DNA of 64,000 bases from CAVQAH01 sp963784195. Its GTDB lineage: Bacteria; Acidobacteriota; Vicinamibacteria; Vicinamibacterales; 2-12-FULL-66-21. Shown piece by piece: positions 42,690 to 51,038 of the stretch. The stretch's first letter is position 1, and the number at the start of each line of letters is the position of its first letter. The position numbers and the translations under genes are program-made. The stretch covers positions 186,001 to 250,000 of the forward strand of contig CAWARA010000013.1 in the NCBI GenBank assembly GCA_963784195.1, written 5' to 3'. Under the pieces are notes generated by a model. The model ran no database searches. It had not been told where the DNA came from and worked only from the letters and a program-made list of their open reading frames with translations.

Positions 42690-42772
42690 GCCGGTAGGCG
42701 CTTCGGCGAGGTCTCGCCGGAGCTTTAGCGGAGGCGGAAGCGCGCCGGCGAAGCGGCGCGACTCGGGTGAGC
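42690..42772. repeat. GC-rich intergenic hairpin region
   Basis: Contains multiple short inverted GGCG/CGCC words around GGCGCTTCGGCGAGGTCTCG and GAAGCGCGCCGGCGAAGC, able to form nested hairpins downstream of the membrane protein gene. One plus frame reads FGEVSPEL, a string I recall from dispersed repeats in similar genomes; only one copy is here. Confidence 0.35.
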
Positions 42773-42800
42773 GCGAACGCAACTGAGACATTGCGCCCGG

Positions 42801-42806
42801 TATACT
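42801..42806 (+). promoter_or_regulatory. -10 box, probable leaderless promoter
   Basis: TATACT lies exactly 6 nt before GTG 42813, and there is no Shine-Dalgarno. Confidence 0.45.
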
Positions 42807-42812
42807 CCGATC

Positions 42813-43200
42813 GTGCGCTACCTTGTTCGCGCTCGGGTCAAGCCCGGCTGTGCTACGGATCTCCTTCAGGCGATCAATGACGAGACTCTCGGCCGAGGCT
42901 CGATCGCCGGCGACGAATACCTTCGCAACATGACACGAGGCCCGTCAGATGCCGGACGGGACGGTGCGCTGGGTCGAGGTTTGTTATTGTCCGACCCCGT
43001 TGATGGAAGAACGGCCGTATTGGGAAGAGTATTTCGCGTTCGACAAGGTGCAGGACGCGCACGCCCGTGCGCAGTGCCGTCACGAGAACGGTGCCGAGCC
43101 GTGGGCATGCTCGGACTGCGATTGCACCGCGCGCCTCGATCAACGGTTGAAGGCGACGGGCACGTCATTCCTGACGTCGCTGCGGCGCTCGACAAGTTAG
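42813..43200 (+). pseudogene. Small Cys-containing conserved hypothetical, one frameshift
   Basis: The first frame (42813 to about 42930) gives MRYLVRARVKPGCATDLLQA, then INDETLGRGSIAGDEYL. The second (about 42933 to 43200) gives EARQMPDGTVRWVEVCYCPT, PLMEERPYWEEYF and WACSDCDCTARLDQRL. Joined, they make a protein of about 128 residues with a ferredoxin-like N-terminal part and a C-terminal CSDCDC cluster that could bind metal. One extra base at about 42931 explains the break. The function is unknown. Start GTG is set by the -10 box 6 nt upstream. Confidence 0.65.
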
Positions 43201-43254
43201 ATGTCTCCTCGCCAGAATCTGACCCGGTGGCCGGCTGCTAGGATGCTGTGAGCA

Positions 43255-45111
43255 ATGGATCGATCCCTCGACGCGCAGGCAGACGCGTTCGCGAGACTCC
43301 TGGCGCTGGCGCCTGGCGATCCTGATGCCGCCTTCCGCAAGGCTGTCGAGCTTTCCCAGGGTCTGTTCCCGCACCAGATTGAAGGCGTCGCATTTCTCCT
43401 CGGGCGCCGGCGCGCGATTCTCGCCGACGACATGGGCCTTGGCAAAACGCGTCAGGCAATCGTCGCACTCACTCACGTAGTCCCGGACGGTCCATATCTC
43501 GTCGTCTGTCCTGCGTCAGTGAAGCGGAACTGGGCGCGGGAAATCGATATAGCGATCCCGGAATCATCGATCCACATCATCGAACGGAACGCAGCAGCGA
43601 CAGGCGATCCCGACTGGGTCATCGTCAACTACGACATCCTCGCGAAGCACATCGATGCGCTGTCGCAACGAAAGTGGTCCGGGCTGATCTTCGACGAAGC
43701 GCACTACCTCAAGAATCACAGGAGCGCGCGCAGCCGTCTCGCGCGGCAGCTTGCGGATCAGGCAAAGAAGCGAGGCGCCGCCGATCCCGCGGTGTACCTG
43801 CTGACCGGCACGCCGTTGACGAACCGGCCTCGCGACCTGTTCGTCCTGCTGCAACTCGTCGGTCACCCTCTGGGACGAAGCTTTCTGTCCTTCGCGAAGC
43901 GCTATTGCGCGGCCGAGAAAAACGACTTCGGATGGCAGACGGGCGGTGCCTCGAACATTGAGGAACTCACCGTGCAGCTCCACGGGGTCATGTTACGGCG
44001 CTCGAAAGACCACGTGCTGTCGCTCCCGCCCAAGATCAGAACCTGGCTGCCTGTCGAGGTGCCGAAGGGCACCGGCGTCGGTGACATGAAGAAGGCCGTC
44101 GCGCTTCTCGTCAGCCACGACAAGGTCGCACCGAAGTCCGACGTCAATCAGTTGCGGCTGCGTGGACGGCTGCTCCAGGCGATTACCAAAGCTCGTCAGG
44201 CAGTCGCGGCGGCGAAAGTCAGCGCGACGATCGATTTCGTGAGCGGAGCGATCGACCAGGGCGAGAAGGTCATCGTGTTCTCGTGCTACGAAGAACCGAT
44301 GAACAGGCTGACGGATCACTTCAGTGGATCCGCGGTGGTCGTGACGGGGCAGACGCCGGCCGACAAGCGTCAGACGCTGGTCGATCGCTTTCAGACCGAC
44401 GACAACATTCGCGTGTACCTCGCGAACATCATCGCGGGCGGCATCGGCACCAATCTGACGGCGGCGACGCAGGTCGTTTTCAACGATCTCGACTGGGTGC
44501 CTGCGAACCACTGGCAGGCCGAGGACCGCGCGTACCGGATCGGACAGACACGCACGGTCAACGTCACTTACATGGTCGCCAGCAACACCATCGACGATTT
44601 CGTGCAGGCCGTGCTCGAACGGAAGGGCGCCCTGGTCAGCGCAGTCGTCGACGGCAAGGCGCTCGTTCCGGATGACTCAGGCGACGTGCTCGACGAGCTG
44701 CAGCGCGCGTTGCGAGAGTTGTCCGCAGGGTTCGCCGATTCACCGCACGGCCTCGATGATGATGCGTTGATCGAGCGGCTGCTCGATCGGGCGCGGCTGG
44801 AGATGGAAGCGTCTCTTTCGCAGACCCAGGGCGGCCCGGCGCGAACGCCCGAGGAGACCGCCGCGCTGCGCCGCGCGCTCGAGGCGCTCGCGAAGGCCCT
44901 CACTGGTCCATCGGTCGAACGGTATCGCTTCGCGAGCGCTTCACATCCTGGTGTCGAGTATGAGATCACTGTCGACGGCGCGGACGTCATCTGCACCTGT
45001 CCGGGGTTCGAATATCGCGGTCAATGCCGGCACGCGCGCGATCTGAAGGCGTTTCTGACGGGTGCGCTGGCGGGGGACTGGCGCTTCACAAAAGTGTCTG
45101 GCGGTTCATGA
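43255..45111 (+). CDS. SNF2-family DNA-dependent ATPase with C-terminal SWIM zinc finger
   Basis: 618 residues. SF2 helicase motifs: LFPHQIEGVAFLLGRRRAIL, ADDMGLGKT (Walker A), FDEAHYLKN (DEAH box), LLTGTPLTNRP (motif III), IVFSCYEEPMNRL, ANIIAGGIGTNLTAA and WQAEDRAYRIGQ (motif VI with Arg finger). This is the compact SMARCAL1/HepA-like SNF2 layout. Residues about 575-605 hold CTCPGFEYRGQCRHARDLK, a CxCx-n-CxH SWIM finger for DNA or protein contact. Probable role is remodelling of protein-DNA complexes or annealing of DNA at damaged forks; the in vivo target is unknown. No adjacent nuclease or methylase suggests a defence module. Confidence 0.9.
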   Translation: MDRSLDAQADAFARLLALAPGDPDAAFRKAVELSQGLFPHQIEGVAFLLGRRRAILADDMGLGKTRQAIVALTHVVPDGPYLVVCPASVKRNWAREIDIAIPESSIHIIERNAAATGDPDWVIVNYDILAKHIDALSQRKWSGLIFDEAHYLKNHRSARSRLARQLADQAKKRGAADPAVYLLTGTPLTNRPRDLFVLLQLVGHPLGRSFLSFAKRYCAAEKNDFGWQTGGASNIEELTVQLHGVMLRRSKDHVLSLPPKIRTWLPVEVPKGTGVGDMKKAVALLVSHDKVAPKSDVNQLRLRGRLLQAITKARQAVAAAKVSATIDFVSGAIDQGEKVIVFSCYEEPMNRLTDHFSGSAVVVTGQTPADKRQTLVDRFQTDDNIRVYLANIIAGGIGTNLTAATQVVFNDLDWVPANHWQAEDRAYRIGQTRTVNVTYMVASNTIDDFVQAVLERKGALVSAVVDGKALVPDDSGDVLDELQRALRELSAGFADSPHGLDDDALIERLLDRARLEMEASLSQTQGGPARTPEETAALRRALEALAKALTGPSVERYRFASASHPGVEYEITVDGADVICTCPGFEYRGQCRHARDLKAFLTGALAGDWRFTKVSGGS

Positions 45112-45160
45112 CGGGGGGTTCGTTCACGTCAACGCTCCCTCGGGCTCATGAAGGCACGAA

Positions 45161-45184
45161 GGGGTCAGACATGTGTCTGACCCC
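45161..45184. repeat. REP-like perfect palindrome (sister family)
   Basis: GGGGTCAGACATGTGTCTGACCCC is a perfect 24-base palindrome. It shares the terminal GGGGTCAG/CTGACCCC with the REPIN arms but has a different centre, so it is a related but distinct element. Lies between the SNF2 and GH127 genes. Confidence 0.85.
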
Positions 45185-45267
45185 AGTCTGACTCAGCCCT
45201 TTATGCGGCGATAAGAAAGATAACCTTGCGGTCGGCCGGAGGCCTCGTTAGGCTCTGGCCAGCCGTC

Positions 45268-47655
45268 ATGCGCCTATCGAAATTCACGCTCTCCACGCTT
45301 CTCTTCACGGCTGCCATCAGCGGGTGTGCGACGCGCGAGACGCATCGCACCAGCGACTACCCGGTTGAACCTGTTCCGCTGTCGCAGGTCGACATCGCTG
45401 ACGACTTCTGGGCGCCGAAGATCGAAGTCAATCGAACCGTGTCCATTCAGCATCTGTTCCGGAAGTACGAGGAACGGGGACGGACGGATGCGCCGCGCGC
45501 GATCGAGGCCGCTGCCTACATGATCGCGAAGCGGCCGGACCCTGCGCTCGAGTCGTACGTCGACCGGCTGATCGACGATGCGGTCGCTGGTCTCGAGCGC
45601 CGGCTGGCGAAGCCCATGGTGACACCGCCGGTGTCCGGCAATTTTCTCGAGGCGGCGGTCGCGTACTTCGAGGCCACCGGAAAACGAAAGATGCTCGACG
45701 CCGCAATCAAGGCGGCGGACGCAATGGATGCCACCTTCGGCCCGGAGAAGAAAACCTACATTTCCGGTCACGAGGGGCTGAAGATCGGCCTGATCCGTCT
45801 CTACCGTCAGACCGGCGACGCGCGGTACGCACGGCTCGCGCAATTTTTCATGGACGAGCGCGGGAAGGACGACTATGCACGGACGGGCGAGTATGCGATC
45901 GATAGAACTTACGCTCAGGACCATGCACCCGTCACCGCACAGCGCGAGGCGGTTGGCCACGCGGTGCGTGCGACGTACCTCTACGTGCCGCTGGCAGACG
46001 TCGCGGCGCTGACGGCAAAGCGCGAGTACGACGAAGCGCTCGATGCAATCTGGCAGGACGCGTCGTCCCATAAAACCTACGTGACCGGTGCCATCGGCTC
46101 TATTCGTTTTCACGAGCAGTTCGGCGGCGCCTACGAACTCCCGAACCTGAGCGCGTGGAACGAGACCTGCGCCTCGTACGGCTACATCCTGTGGAATCAC
46201 CGCATGTTCCTTCGCCACCGGGAGGGCCGCTATCTCGACCTGATGGAGCGTACGCTCTACAACGGTTTTCTCGCAGGCGTGTCAGTCGCCGGCGACCGTT
46301 TCTTCTATCAGAATCCGCTGACCTCGTACGGCAACTACGAACGCTTCGACTGGATCAACGTCCCGTGCTGTCCGCCGAACGTCGTTCGCCTGCTGGCATC
46401 ACTGGGCAGTTACGTCTATGCCAGGGAAACCGACAATTCGGCGATCTACGTGAACCTCTTCGTTGGCAGTACGGCCACGGTTCGACTGGCTGACAATCCG
46501 GTGAAGATCCGGCAGGAAACTCGATATCCGTGGGAGGGACGGGTGAAGATTGCCGTCGACCCCGCGCAGCCCGCCACCTTCGACGTCGCGGTGCGTATTC
46601 CTGGATGGATCGACACGGAGGTCATGCCAGGTGGTTTGTATCAGTTCATGAATGCGAGCGGCAGCAAGAGTCACGTATCGATCCGCGTGAACGGCCGGGA
46701 CGAGGAGTTGCAGGTCGTCAGCGGCTTCGCACGGATTCAACGGCGCTGGCAGCCAGGCGATGTCGTCGAGCTGACCCTCCCGATGCCGGTGCGCCGCGTC
46801 GTTGCCGACGAGCGCGTGAAAGACGACGAGGGCCGCGTGGCGCTGGCGCGCGGTCCAGTCGTGTACGCCGCGGAGTGGCCCGACAATGGCGGACGGGCGT
46901 TGAACGTCGTCGTTCCAGACGACGTTCCGCTGACGAGCGAGTATCGGTCAGGACTTCTGAATGGCGTTGAAGTGATCACCGGGAGTGTCCAGGCCCTGTC
47001 ACCCGGAAAAGATGGGCAGCCCCAGTCCAAACCGCACCAACTCGTCGCCATTCCGTACTACGCGTGGGCCAATCGTGGCATGGGTGAAATGCAGGTCTGG
47101 CTGCCGCGGCAGGCGGAGCGAGCGAGGATGAGCCCGGTCGCGCTGCCAGCCGCTCTCGCCGGCGTCAGGTCGTCGGGCGGCATCGACAAACGTTGGACCG
47201 GCTACAACGATCAGAACGACGACATTGCAGCCGTGTACGACGGGATCGATCCGCTGAGCTCCGCCGACGAGTCACATTTGTACTTCAGGATGCGGCCGGC
47301 CTCGGGGAAGCCGGCTTGGGTTGAGTACACGTTCAGGAAGCCCACGCCGGTCTCGAGTGCCGCGGTCTACTGGGCGGACGATCGCCGGTTCTGCCGCCTT
47401 CCGACGTCGTGGCGTGTCCTATACAAGGACGGTTCCGCGTGGAAGCCTGTAGAAGCGACGTCGCCGTTCTCGGTGGAGAAGGACCGCTTCAACCGTGTTG
47501 ACTTCGCTCCGGTCACGACCACGGCGGTGCGGATCGAGGTCGAACCAGCGACACGGCACTACAAATCCGGCGAGATTGGGCCTCCCGACGCAATGTTTCT
47601 GGACGCTGCCATAGCGTGGCGTGAGTTCGGCATCATCGAGTTTCGCGTCCGCTGA
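45268..47655 (+). CDS. GH127-like beta-L-arabinofuranosidase lipoprotein
   Basis: 795 residues from ATG 45268. Lipobox AAISGCATR, so a membrane-anchored extracytoplasmic enzyme. The (alpha/alpha)6 barrel of GH127 (DUF1680) carries its hallmark residues: WNETCASYGYILWNHRMFL (catalytic acid Glu and a Cys) and NVPCCPPNVVRLLASLGSY (Cys pair of the zinc-thiolate nucleophile site). A beta-sandwich region follows, ending in a discoidin-like part. The family removes terminal beta-L-arabinofuranose or related sugars from plant glycans. Suggests use of plant polymers; specificity not proven. A TTG 42 bases upstream is less likely as start. Confidence 0.88.
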   Translation: MRLSKFTLSTLLFTAAISGCATRETHRTSDYPVEPVPLSQVDIADDFWAPKIEVNRTVSIQHLFRKYEERGRTDAPRAIEAAAYMIAKRPDPALESYVDRLIDDAVAGLERRLAKPMVTPPVSGNFLEAAVAYFEATGKRKMLDAAIKAADAMDATFGPEKKTYISGHEGLKIGLIRLYRQTGDARYARLAQFFMDERGKDDYARTGEYAIDRTYAQDHAPVTAQREAVGHAVRATYLYVPLADVAALTAKREYDEALDAIWQDASSHKTYVTGAIGSIRFHEQFGGAYELPNLSAWNETCASYGYILWNHRMFLRHREGRYLDLMERTLYNGFLAGVSVAGDRFFYQNPLTSYGNYERFDWINVPCCPPNVVRLLASLGSYVYARETDNSAIYVNLFVGSTATVRLADNPVKIRQETRYPWEGRVKIAVDPAQPATFDVAVRIPGWIDTEVMPGGLYQFMNASGSKSHVSIRVNGRDEELQVVSGFARIQRRWQPGDVVELTLPMPVRRVVADERVKDDEGRVALARGPVVYAAEWPDNGGRALNVVVPDDVPLTSEYRSGLLNGVEVITGSVQALSPGKDGQPQSKPHQLVAIPYYAWANRGMGEMQVWLPRQAERARMSPVALPAALAGVRSSGGIDKRWTGYNDQNDDIAAVYDGIDPLSSADESHLYFRMRPASGKPAWVEYTFRKPTPVSSAAVYWADDRRFCRLPTSWRVLYKDGSAWKPVEATSPFSVEKDRFNRVDFAPVTTTAVRIEVEPATRHYKSGEIGPPDAMFLDAAIAWREFGIIEFRVR

Positions 47656-47743
47656 CCAGGAGATCGCGCGCAGCTTCTTCCGTCGGGTCGTCGAGCGGGC
47701 GCAGGGGTTGATGTCGGACGAACATTTCACCGTTGACGGGGCC
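47651..47743 (+). pseudogene. IS5-type transposase fragment
   Basis: About 31 codons read SADQEIARSFFRRVVERAQ then GLMSDEHFTVDGATV. This matches the conserved stretch around the DDE transposase motif 'ARAFF...V..A...GLLSDEHFTVDGTL' of IS5-group elements, including the first catalytic Asp (VDG). Nothing else of the element, nor terminal repeats, is seen, so it is an ancient remnant lying between the GH127 stop and the ADOP gene. Frame and motif seen directly; the family name is from memory. Confidence 0.5.
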
Positions 47744-47825
47744 ACCGTCCGGAAGCGCCGCATACCGCCGGGCTCGCCGCGGAACGCGACGCTGCGCGGC
47801 CACGTATTAGACCCGTGATCACTAC

Positions 47826-50306
47826 ATGAACGATCTCCGTCATGCGGCGCGCACGCTCGTTCGCGCGCGTGCCTTCACAGCCGTCTGCGTCACCTCCCTC
47901 GGCCTCGGGATGGGCGTCGTCATCCTCATCCTCCTGTTCATGCGCACGACGCTCGGCACGCCGCCGGGCGTGAAAGCGGATGGATTGGTGGAACTCGTGA
48001 TCCGCCCGAGTGGCCAACTGCGAGCGCAGGCGGGCGGCGCCATCATCGACACCTGGTCCTACCCGGACTACCTCGACGTCCGCGGCACCGCCGGCCTGGT
48101 CATCACTGGTTGGAGCCGCGGCGAAGGCCTCTTTCAGCTCCCTGACCTGAGCGCCGCGGTCCCCGTGGCGACGATGTACGTGTCGAGCAACTACTTCTCG
48201 ACGATCGGTATCGGTCTTCCGCTCGGCCGGGGCTTCACGCCGACGGACGACGCCTCGCGCGCGGAAGCGGAGGCGGTGATCAGCCACCGCGCCTGGCAAT
48301 TGCGGTTCGGGAGCGACCCGAACATCATCGGCCGCACGATCACCGTCAATCGCACCGAGCACGTGATCGTCGGCGTGGCGCCGGAGGAGTTCCGCGGGCA
48401 CGTTGGCGGACTCAACGAAGCGGCCTACCAGCTTTGGCTGCCGCTCTCGCACCACCCGCGCCTGAACGCGGCCCAGAACACGCGCTTCCAGCGCGACGCC
48501 AACTGGGTACGCATCGTCGCGCGCCGCGCGCCGGGGACTACGCTCCCGCAGGCGGATGCGGCGGTGCAGTCTGCCGTAGCCGCTCTCGCCGCACCGTACC
48601 CGGCGACGAACCACGAGAAGGCGGGCGGTGTTGAGGCATATTTCCCCGCCGGAGCCCGCTTGCGGTCGCAAGTGACCAACGCGCGCGCGATCATCTTCGG
48701 GCTCTCGATGATCGTGCTGCTGGTGGTCGGCCTGAACATCTCGGGCATGATGCTCGGCCGGAGCGCGATCCGCGAGCGCGAGTTGGCGATCCGGTCGGCG
48801 ATGGGCGCCAGCCGCTGGCGCCTCATGCGGCATCACCTGACCGAGGCGCTCGTCCTGGCGCTGTTCGGCGGCGCGTTTGCCTCGGCCGTGCTCTTCTTCG
48901 GGCCGGTGGCGGTCGCATGGGCGTTCGACGCGTGGGGACCCTGGCTCGACATGTTCAGACCTGATGTGGGCGTCATCCTGCAGTGCCTCGGTCTCTGCTT
49001 CGTCACGAGCCTCGTGCTCGGACTGCTGCCGGCGATCCGCTTCAGCCGCACGTCTGTGATCGACGCGCTCAAGAACGACTCGACCGGCAGCGGCCGGCGC
49101 GTTGGATGGCTGCAGCGGCTCACCGCCGCGGCGCAGGCCGGCATTGCGGTCCCGTTTCTCGTCATCTGCGGCGTGCAGTTCGACCAGGCACGTGTGACGG
49201 CCTTGACGGACGTGGGTTTTGAACCCAAGGGTCTCTATGCCGCGCGATTGGATCTCCCGGCGATCACCAACAGTGCGGAAGAACGACGGCTGTTCCTGCG
49301 CGCGGTGCAGCAGAACCTTGCGCTGGCCCCCGGCGTCACGTCCGCCAGCGTCGGCGACGGGCTGCCGCTCGATTTCATCTACCGCAACGCCCGTGTGACG
49401 CGGGAAGGGCTGGCGGACTTCGTCACGGCTCACACGACGCGCGTCGCACCCGGCTACGTGGAGACGATCGGCACGCGGCTACTGGCCGGCCGCACGATCG
49501 GCGCGAACGATCGCGAAGGGGCGGAGCGGGTGGTCCTCCTCTCGGAGCCGCTCGCGCGAGAGCTCTTCCCGTCCGGCGACGCCATCGGGCAGCGCGTCAC
49601 CTTCGGACTTGCGGGAGACGAGCCGCAGACCTACACGGTCGTCGGCATCACGGCCGACCTCGTTTCGACGCAGATGGGCAACCCGCGTCCGCAGTTGTTT
49701 CTGCCACTCGCGCAGCAGCCCGCCACGTCCGTGCTGCTGATCGCGCGCGGCGCGCCGTCGGATCCGTCTGTGCGCGGTGCGTTCGACAACGCGATCGCCG
49801 CCGGCCTTCGCCTGGTCGCCGGGGCGCGCGTTCAACAGGCCGGGCCAGCGCCGAGCGCCTTGTTTGGCGAGTTGATCACCGGCGAAGGATTGATCGAGAA
49901 CAGTCGAAGGGACCTGCTGACGAGTTCCGGCGTCGGCGGCGCCGCGGCCGTGGTCGCGCTGATTCTCGCCGCGCTCGGCGTTTACGGCGTCATCGCTTTC
50001 ATGGTCGCGACGCGCACGCGCGAGATCGGCGTCCGTGTCGCGCTGGGCGCTTCCCGCGGACGCGTGCTGCGCGACGTCCTGGGCGATGCCCTCGCGCTGG
50101 TGGTGCCTGGCATCGCCGTCGGTCTGCTGCTCGCTATCGCGTGGGTGCGCCTCGCGGATCCCGCGTGGTACCCGCTCGGTGGCGTGGAGCCGCTCGTCTA
50201 CACCCTCGCCGCCGCTACCGCCTTCGTCGTGGCCGCGCTCGCGGGCATCCCGTCGGCCCGTCGGGCGGCCGCCGTGCAGCCGATAGTCGCCATGAGAGCG
50301 GAGTAG
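47826..50306 (+). CDS. ADOP-family ABC transporter permease
   Basis: 826 residues. Duplicated MacB/FtsX architecture: N-terminal helix, periplasmic MacB-PCD domain (about 50-280; YVSSNYFSTIGIGLPLGRGF, VNRTEHVIVGVAPEEFRG), FtsX helices (VLLVVGLNISGMMLG, then RERELAIRSAMGASRWRL). A second periplasmic domain follows (about 440-660) and a second FtsX set (VALILAALGVYGVIAFMVAT, REIGVRVALGASRGRVL). ADOPs are large permeases of Acidobacteriota that usually lack an adjacent ATPase gene; none is seen here. Substrate unknown; relatives handle lipoproteins, macrolides or peptides. No strong Shine-Dalgarno. Confidence 0.9.
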   Translation: MNDLRHAARTLVRARAFTAVCVTSLGLGMGVVILILLFMRTTLGTPPGVKADGLVELVIRPSGQLRAQAGGAIIDTWSYPDYLDVRGTAGLVITGWSRGEGLFQLPDLSAAVPVATMYVSSNYFSTIGIGLPLGRGFTPTDDASRAEAEAVISHRAWQLRFGSDPNIIGRTITVNRTEHVIVGVAPEEFRGHVGGLNEAAYQLWLPLSHHPRLNAAQNTRFQRDANWVRIVARRAPGTTLPQADAAVQSAVAALAAPYPATNHEKAGGVEAYFPAGARLRSQVTNARAIIFGLSMIVLLVVGLNISGMMLGRSAIRERELAIRSAMGASRWRLMRHHLTEALVLALFGGAFASAVLFFGPVAVAWAFDAWGPWLDMFRPDVGVILQCLGLCFVTSLVLGLLPAIRFSRTSVIDALKNDSTGSGRRVGWLQRLTAAAQAGIAVPFLVICGVQFDQARVTALTDVGFEPKGLYAARLDLPAITNSAEERRLFLRAVQQNLALAPGVTSASVGDGLPLDFIYRNARVTREGLADFVTAHTTRVAPGYVETIGTRLLAGRTIGANDREGAERVVLLSEPLARELFPSGDAIGQRVTFGLAGDEPQTYTVVGITADLVSTQMGNPRPQLFLPLAQQPATSVLLIARGAPSDPSVRGAFDNAIAAGLRLVAGARVQQAGPAPSALFGELITGEGLIENSRRDLLTSSGVGGAAAVVALILAALGVYGVIAFMVATRTREIGVRVALGASRGRVLRDVLGDALALVVPGIAVGLLLAIAWVRLADPAWYPLGGVEPLVYTLAAATAFVVAALAGIPSARRAAAVQPIVAMRAE

Positions 50307-50429
50307 GCGGACAGCGTGGGCCGATTCAATGGGCCTACGCTGGGATTTCGTAGGAAGACGAGCTGCTGGCAGCCGTAAGCATCCTCAAGACGTCTCGAAC
50401 CTTCATCGGGTCTGATGGTTCACCCATTG

Positions 50430-50435
50430 TAGAAT
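50430..50435 (+). promoter_or_regulatory. -10-like box before a short secreted ORF
   Basis: TAGAAT preceded by TG (extended -10 character) lies 8 nt before ATG 50444, with no Shine-Dalgarno between. Confidence 0.35.
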
Positions 50436-50443
50436 CGGCGGTC

Positions 50444-50695
50444 ATGCGCTGCCTCCCAGCCGTCTCGCTTTGCGCCTTGGTCCTCCTGTCGGCGTCGACA
50501 AACGCCCGACAGTCGCGCGAGTGGTGGCCGGGCGCCACGTACCTGGCATCGAGACAGGCCTCGATCTCGCTCTCGGTTACGCGACGGAGCTTCGTTTCAA
50601 CCTTCAGCGTGGCGCCGTGGCCCGTGACGATGCGCTCGAGCCTAGAGGGCGAAATCGGGGTACAGTGGAAGGAATCCAAGGCAGAGAAACGATGA
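50444..50695 (+). CDS. Short secreted hypothetical protein
   Basis: 83 residues. Residues 1-22 look like a signal peptide (CLPAVSLCALVLLSASTNARQ). The remainder (REWWPGATYLASRQASISLS and onwards) has no recognisable motif. The stop overlaps the next start (ATGA at 50692), which supports coupling. The opposite strand also has an open frame here, so confidence is limited. Confidence 0.4.
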   Translation: MRCLPAVSLCALVLLSASTNARQSREWWPGATYLASRQASISLSVTRRSFVSTFSVAPWPVTMRSSLEGEIGVQWKESKAEKR

Positions 50696-50892
50696 ACTAT
50701 TGCGAGCATTGTGAGGGTCAGCGGTTCGACCGCGCGAGGGTGCTGCGGGTGCTGAGACAGGTGCGGAAGGACCTTCGGAAGGGTGACCGGCGCACCGCAC
50801 ACGAAGCGCTCGAACTGGCCCTCCAGGCCATCAAGGCACTCGAAATTCCACATCTCGAGTGGGAAGACGAGACGGATCAGGTCGTCCACTAG
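50692..50892 (+). CDS. Small Cys-motif helical protein
   Basis: 66 residues. It begins MNYCEHCEGQRFDRARVLRV, with a CxxC pair that could bind zinc, and continues as amphipathic helices (VLRQVRKDLRKGDRRTAHEALELALQAIKAL). It ends acidic (LEWEDETDQ). GAGAAACG lies just before the ATG. The size and CxxC suggest a small zinc-ribbon regulatory protein. No family recognised. Confidence 0.55.
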   Translation: MNYCEHCEGQRFDRARVLRVLRQVRKDLRKGDRRTAHEALELALQAIKALEIPHLEWEDETDQVVH

Positions 50893-51036
50893 CCGGGAAA
50901 TCGGAAATCGGAAATCGGAAATCGGAAATCGGCAATGGTGAATCAGGAGACTGACTGGGCCCCGCGAATCACCGATTGCCGATCCCCGATTGCCGATGTC
51001 CGATCTTCGATTTCCGATGTCCGATCTCCGATTTCC
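50893..51036. repeat. Inverted heptamer arrays (CGGAAAT / ATTTCCG)
   Basis: Five tandem CGGAAAT-type units at about 50895-50931 face an inverted, more degenerate set (CCGATTTCCGAT, CCGATTGCCGAT) at about 50970-51036. The two arms can pair into a long imperfect hairpin between convergent genes and may act as a bidirectional terminator. Confidence 0.8.
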
Positions 51037-51038
51037 GA

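Noticed and set aside
43255..45111. Defence island (DISARM/SNF2-type)
   Set aside because: The SNF2-SWIM ATPase has no neighbouring methylase, nuclease or PLD gene; flanks are small hypotheticals and a GH127 enzyme.
47727..49433. 568-codon minus-strand frame opposite the ADOP gene
   Set aside because: Highly charged low-complexity product (many R, E, D, H) typical of the strand opposite a GC-rich gene; the plus-strand permease has clear domains.
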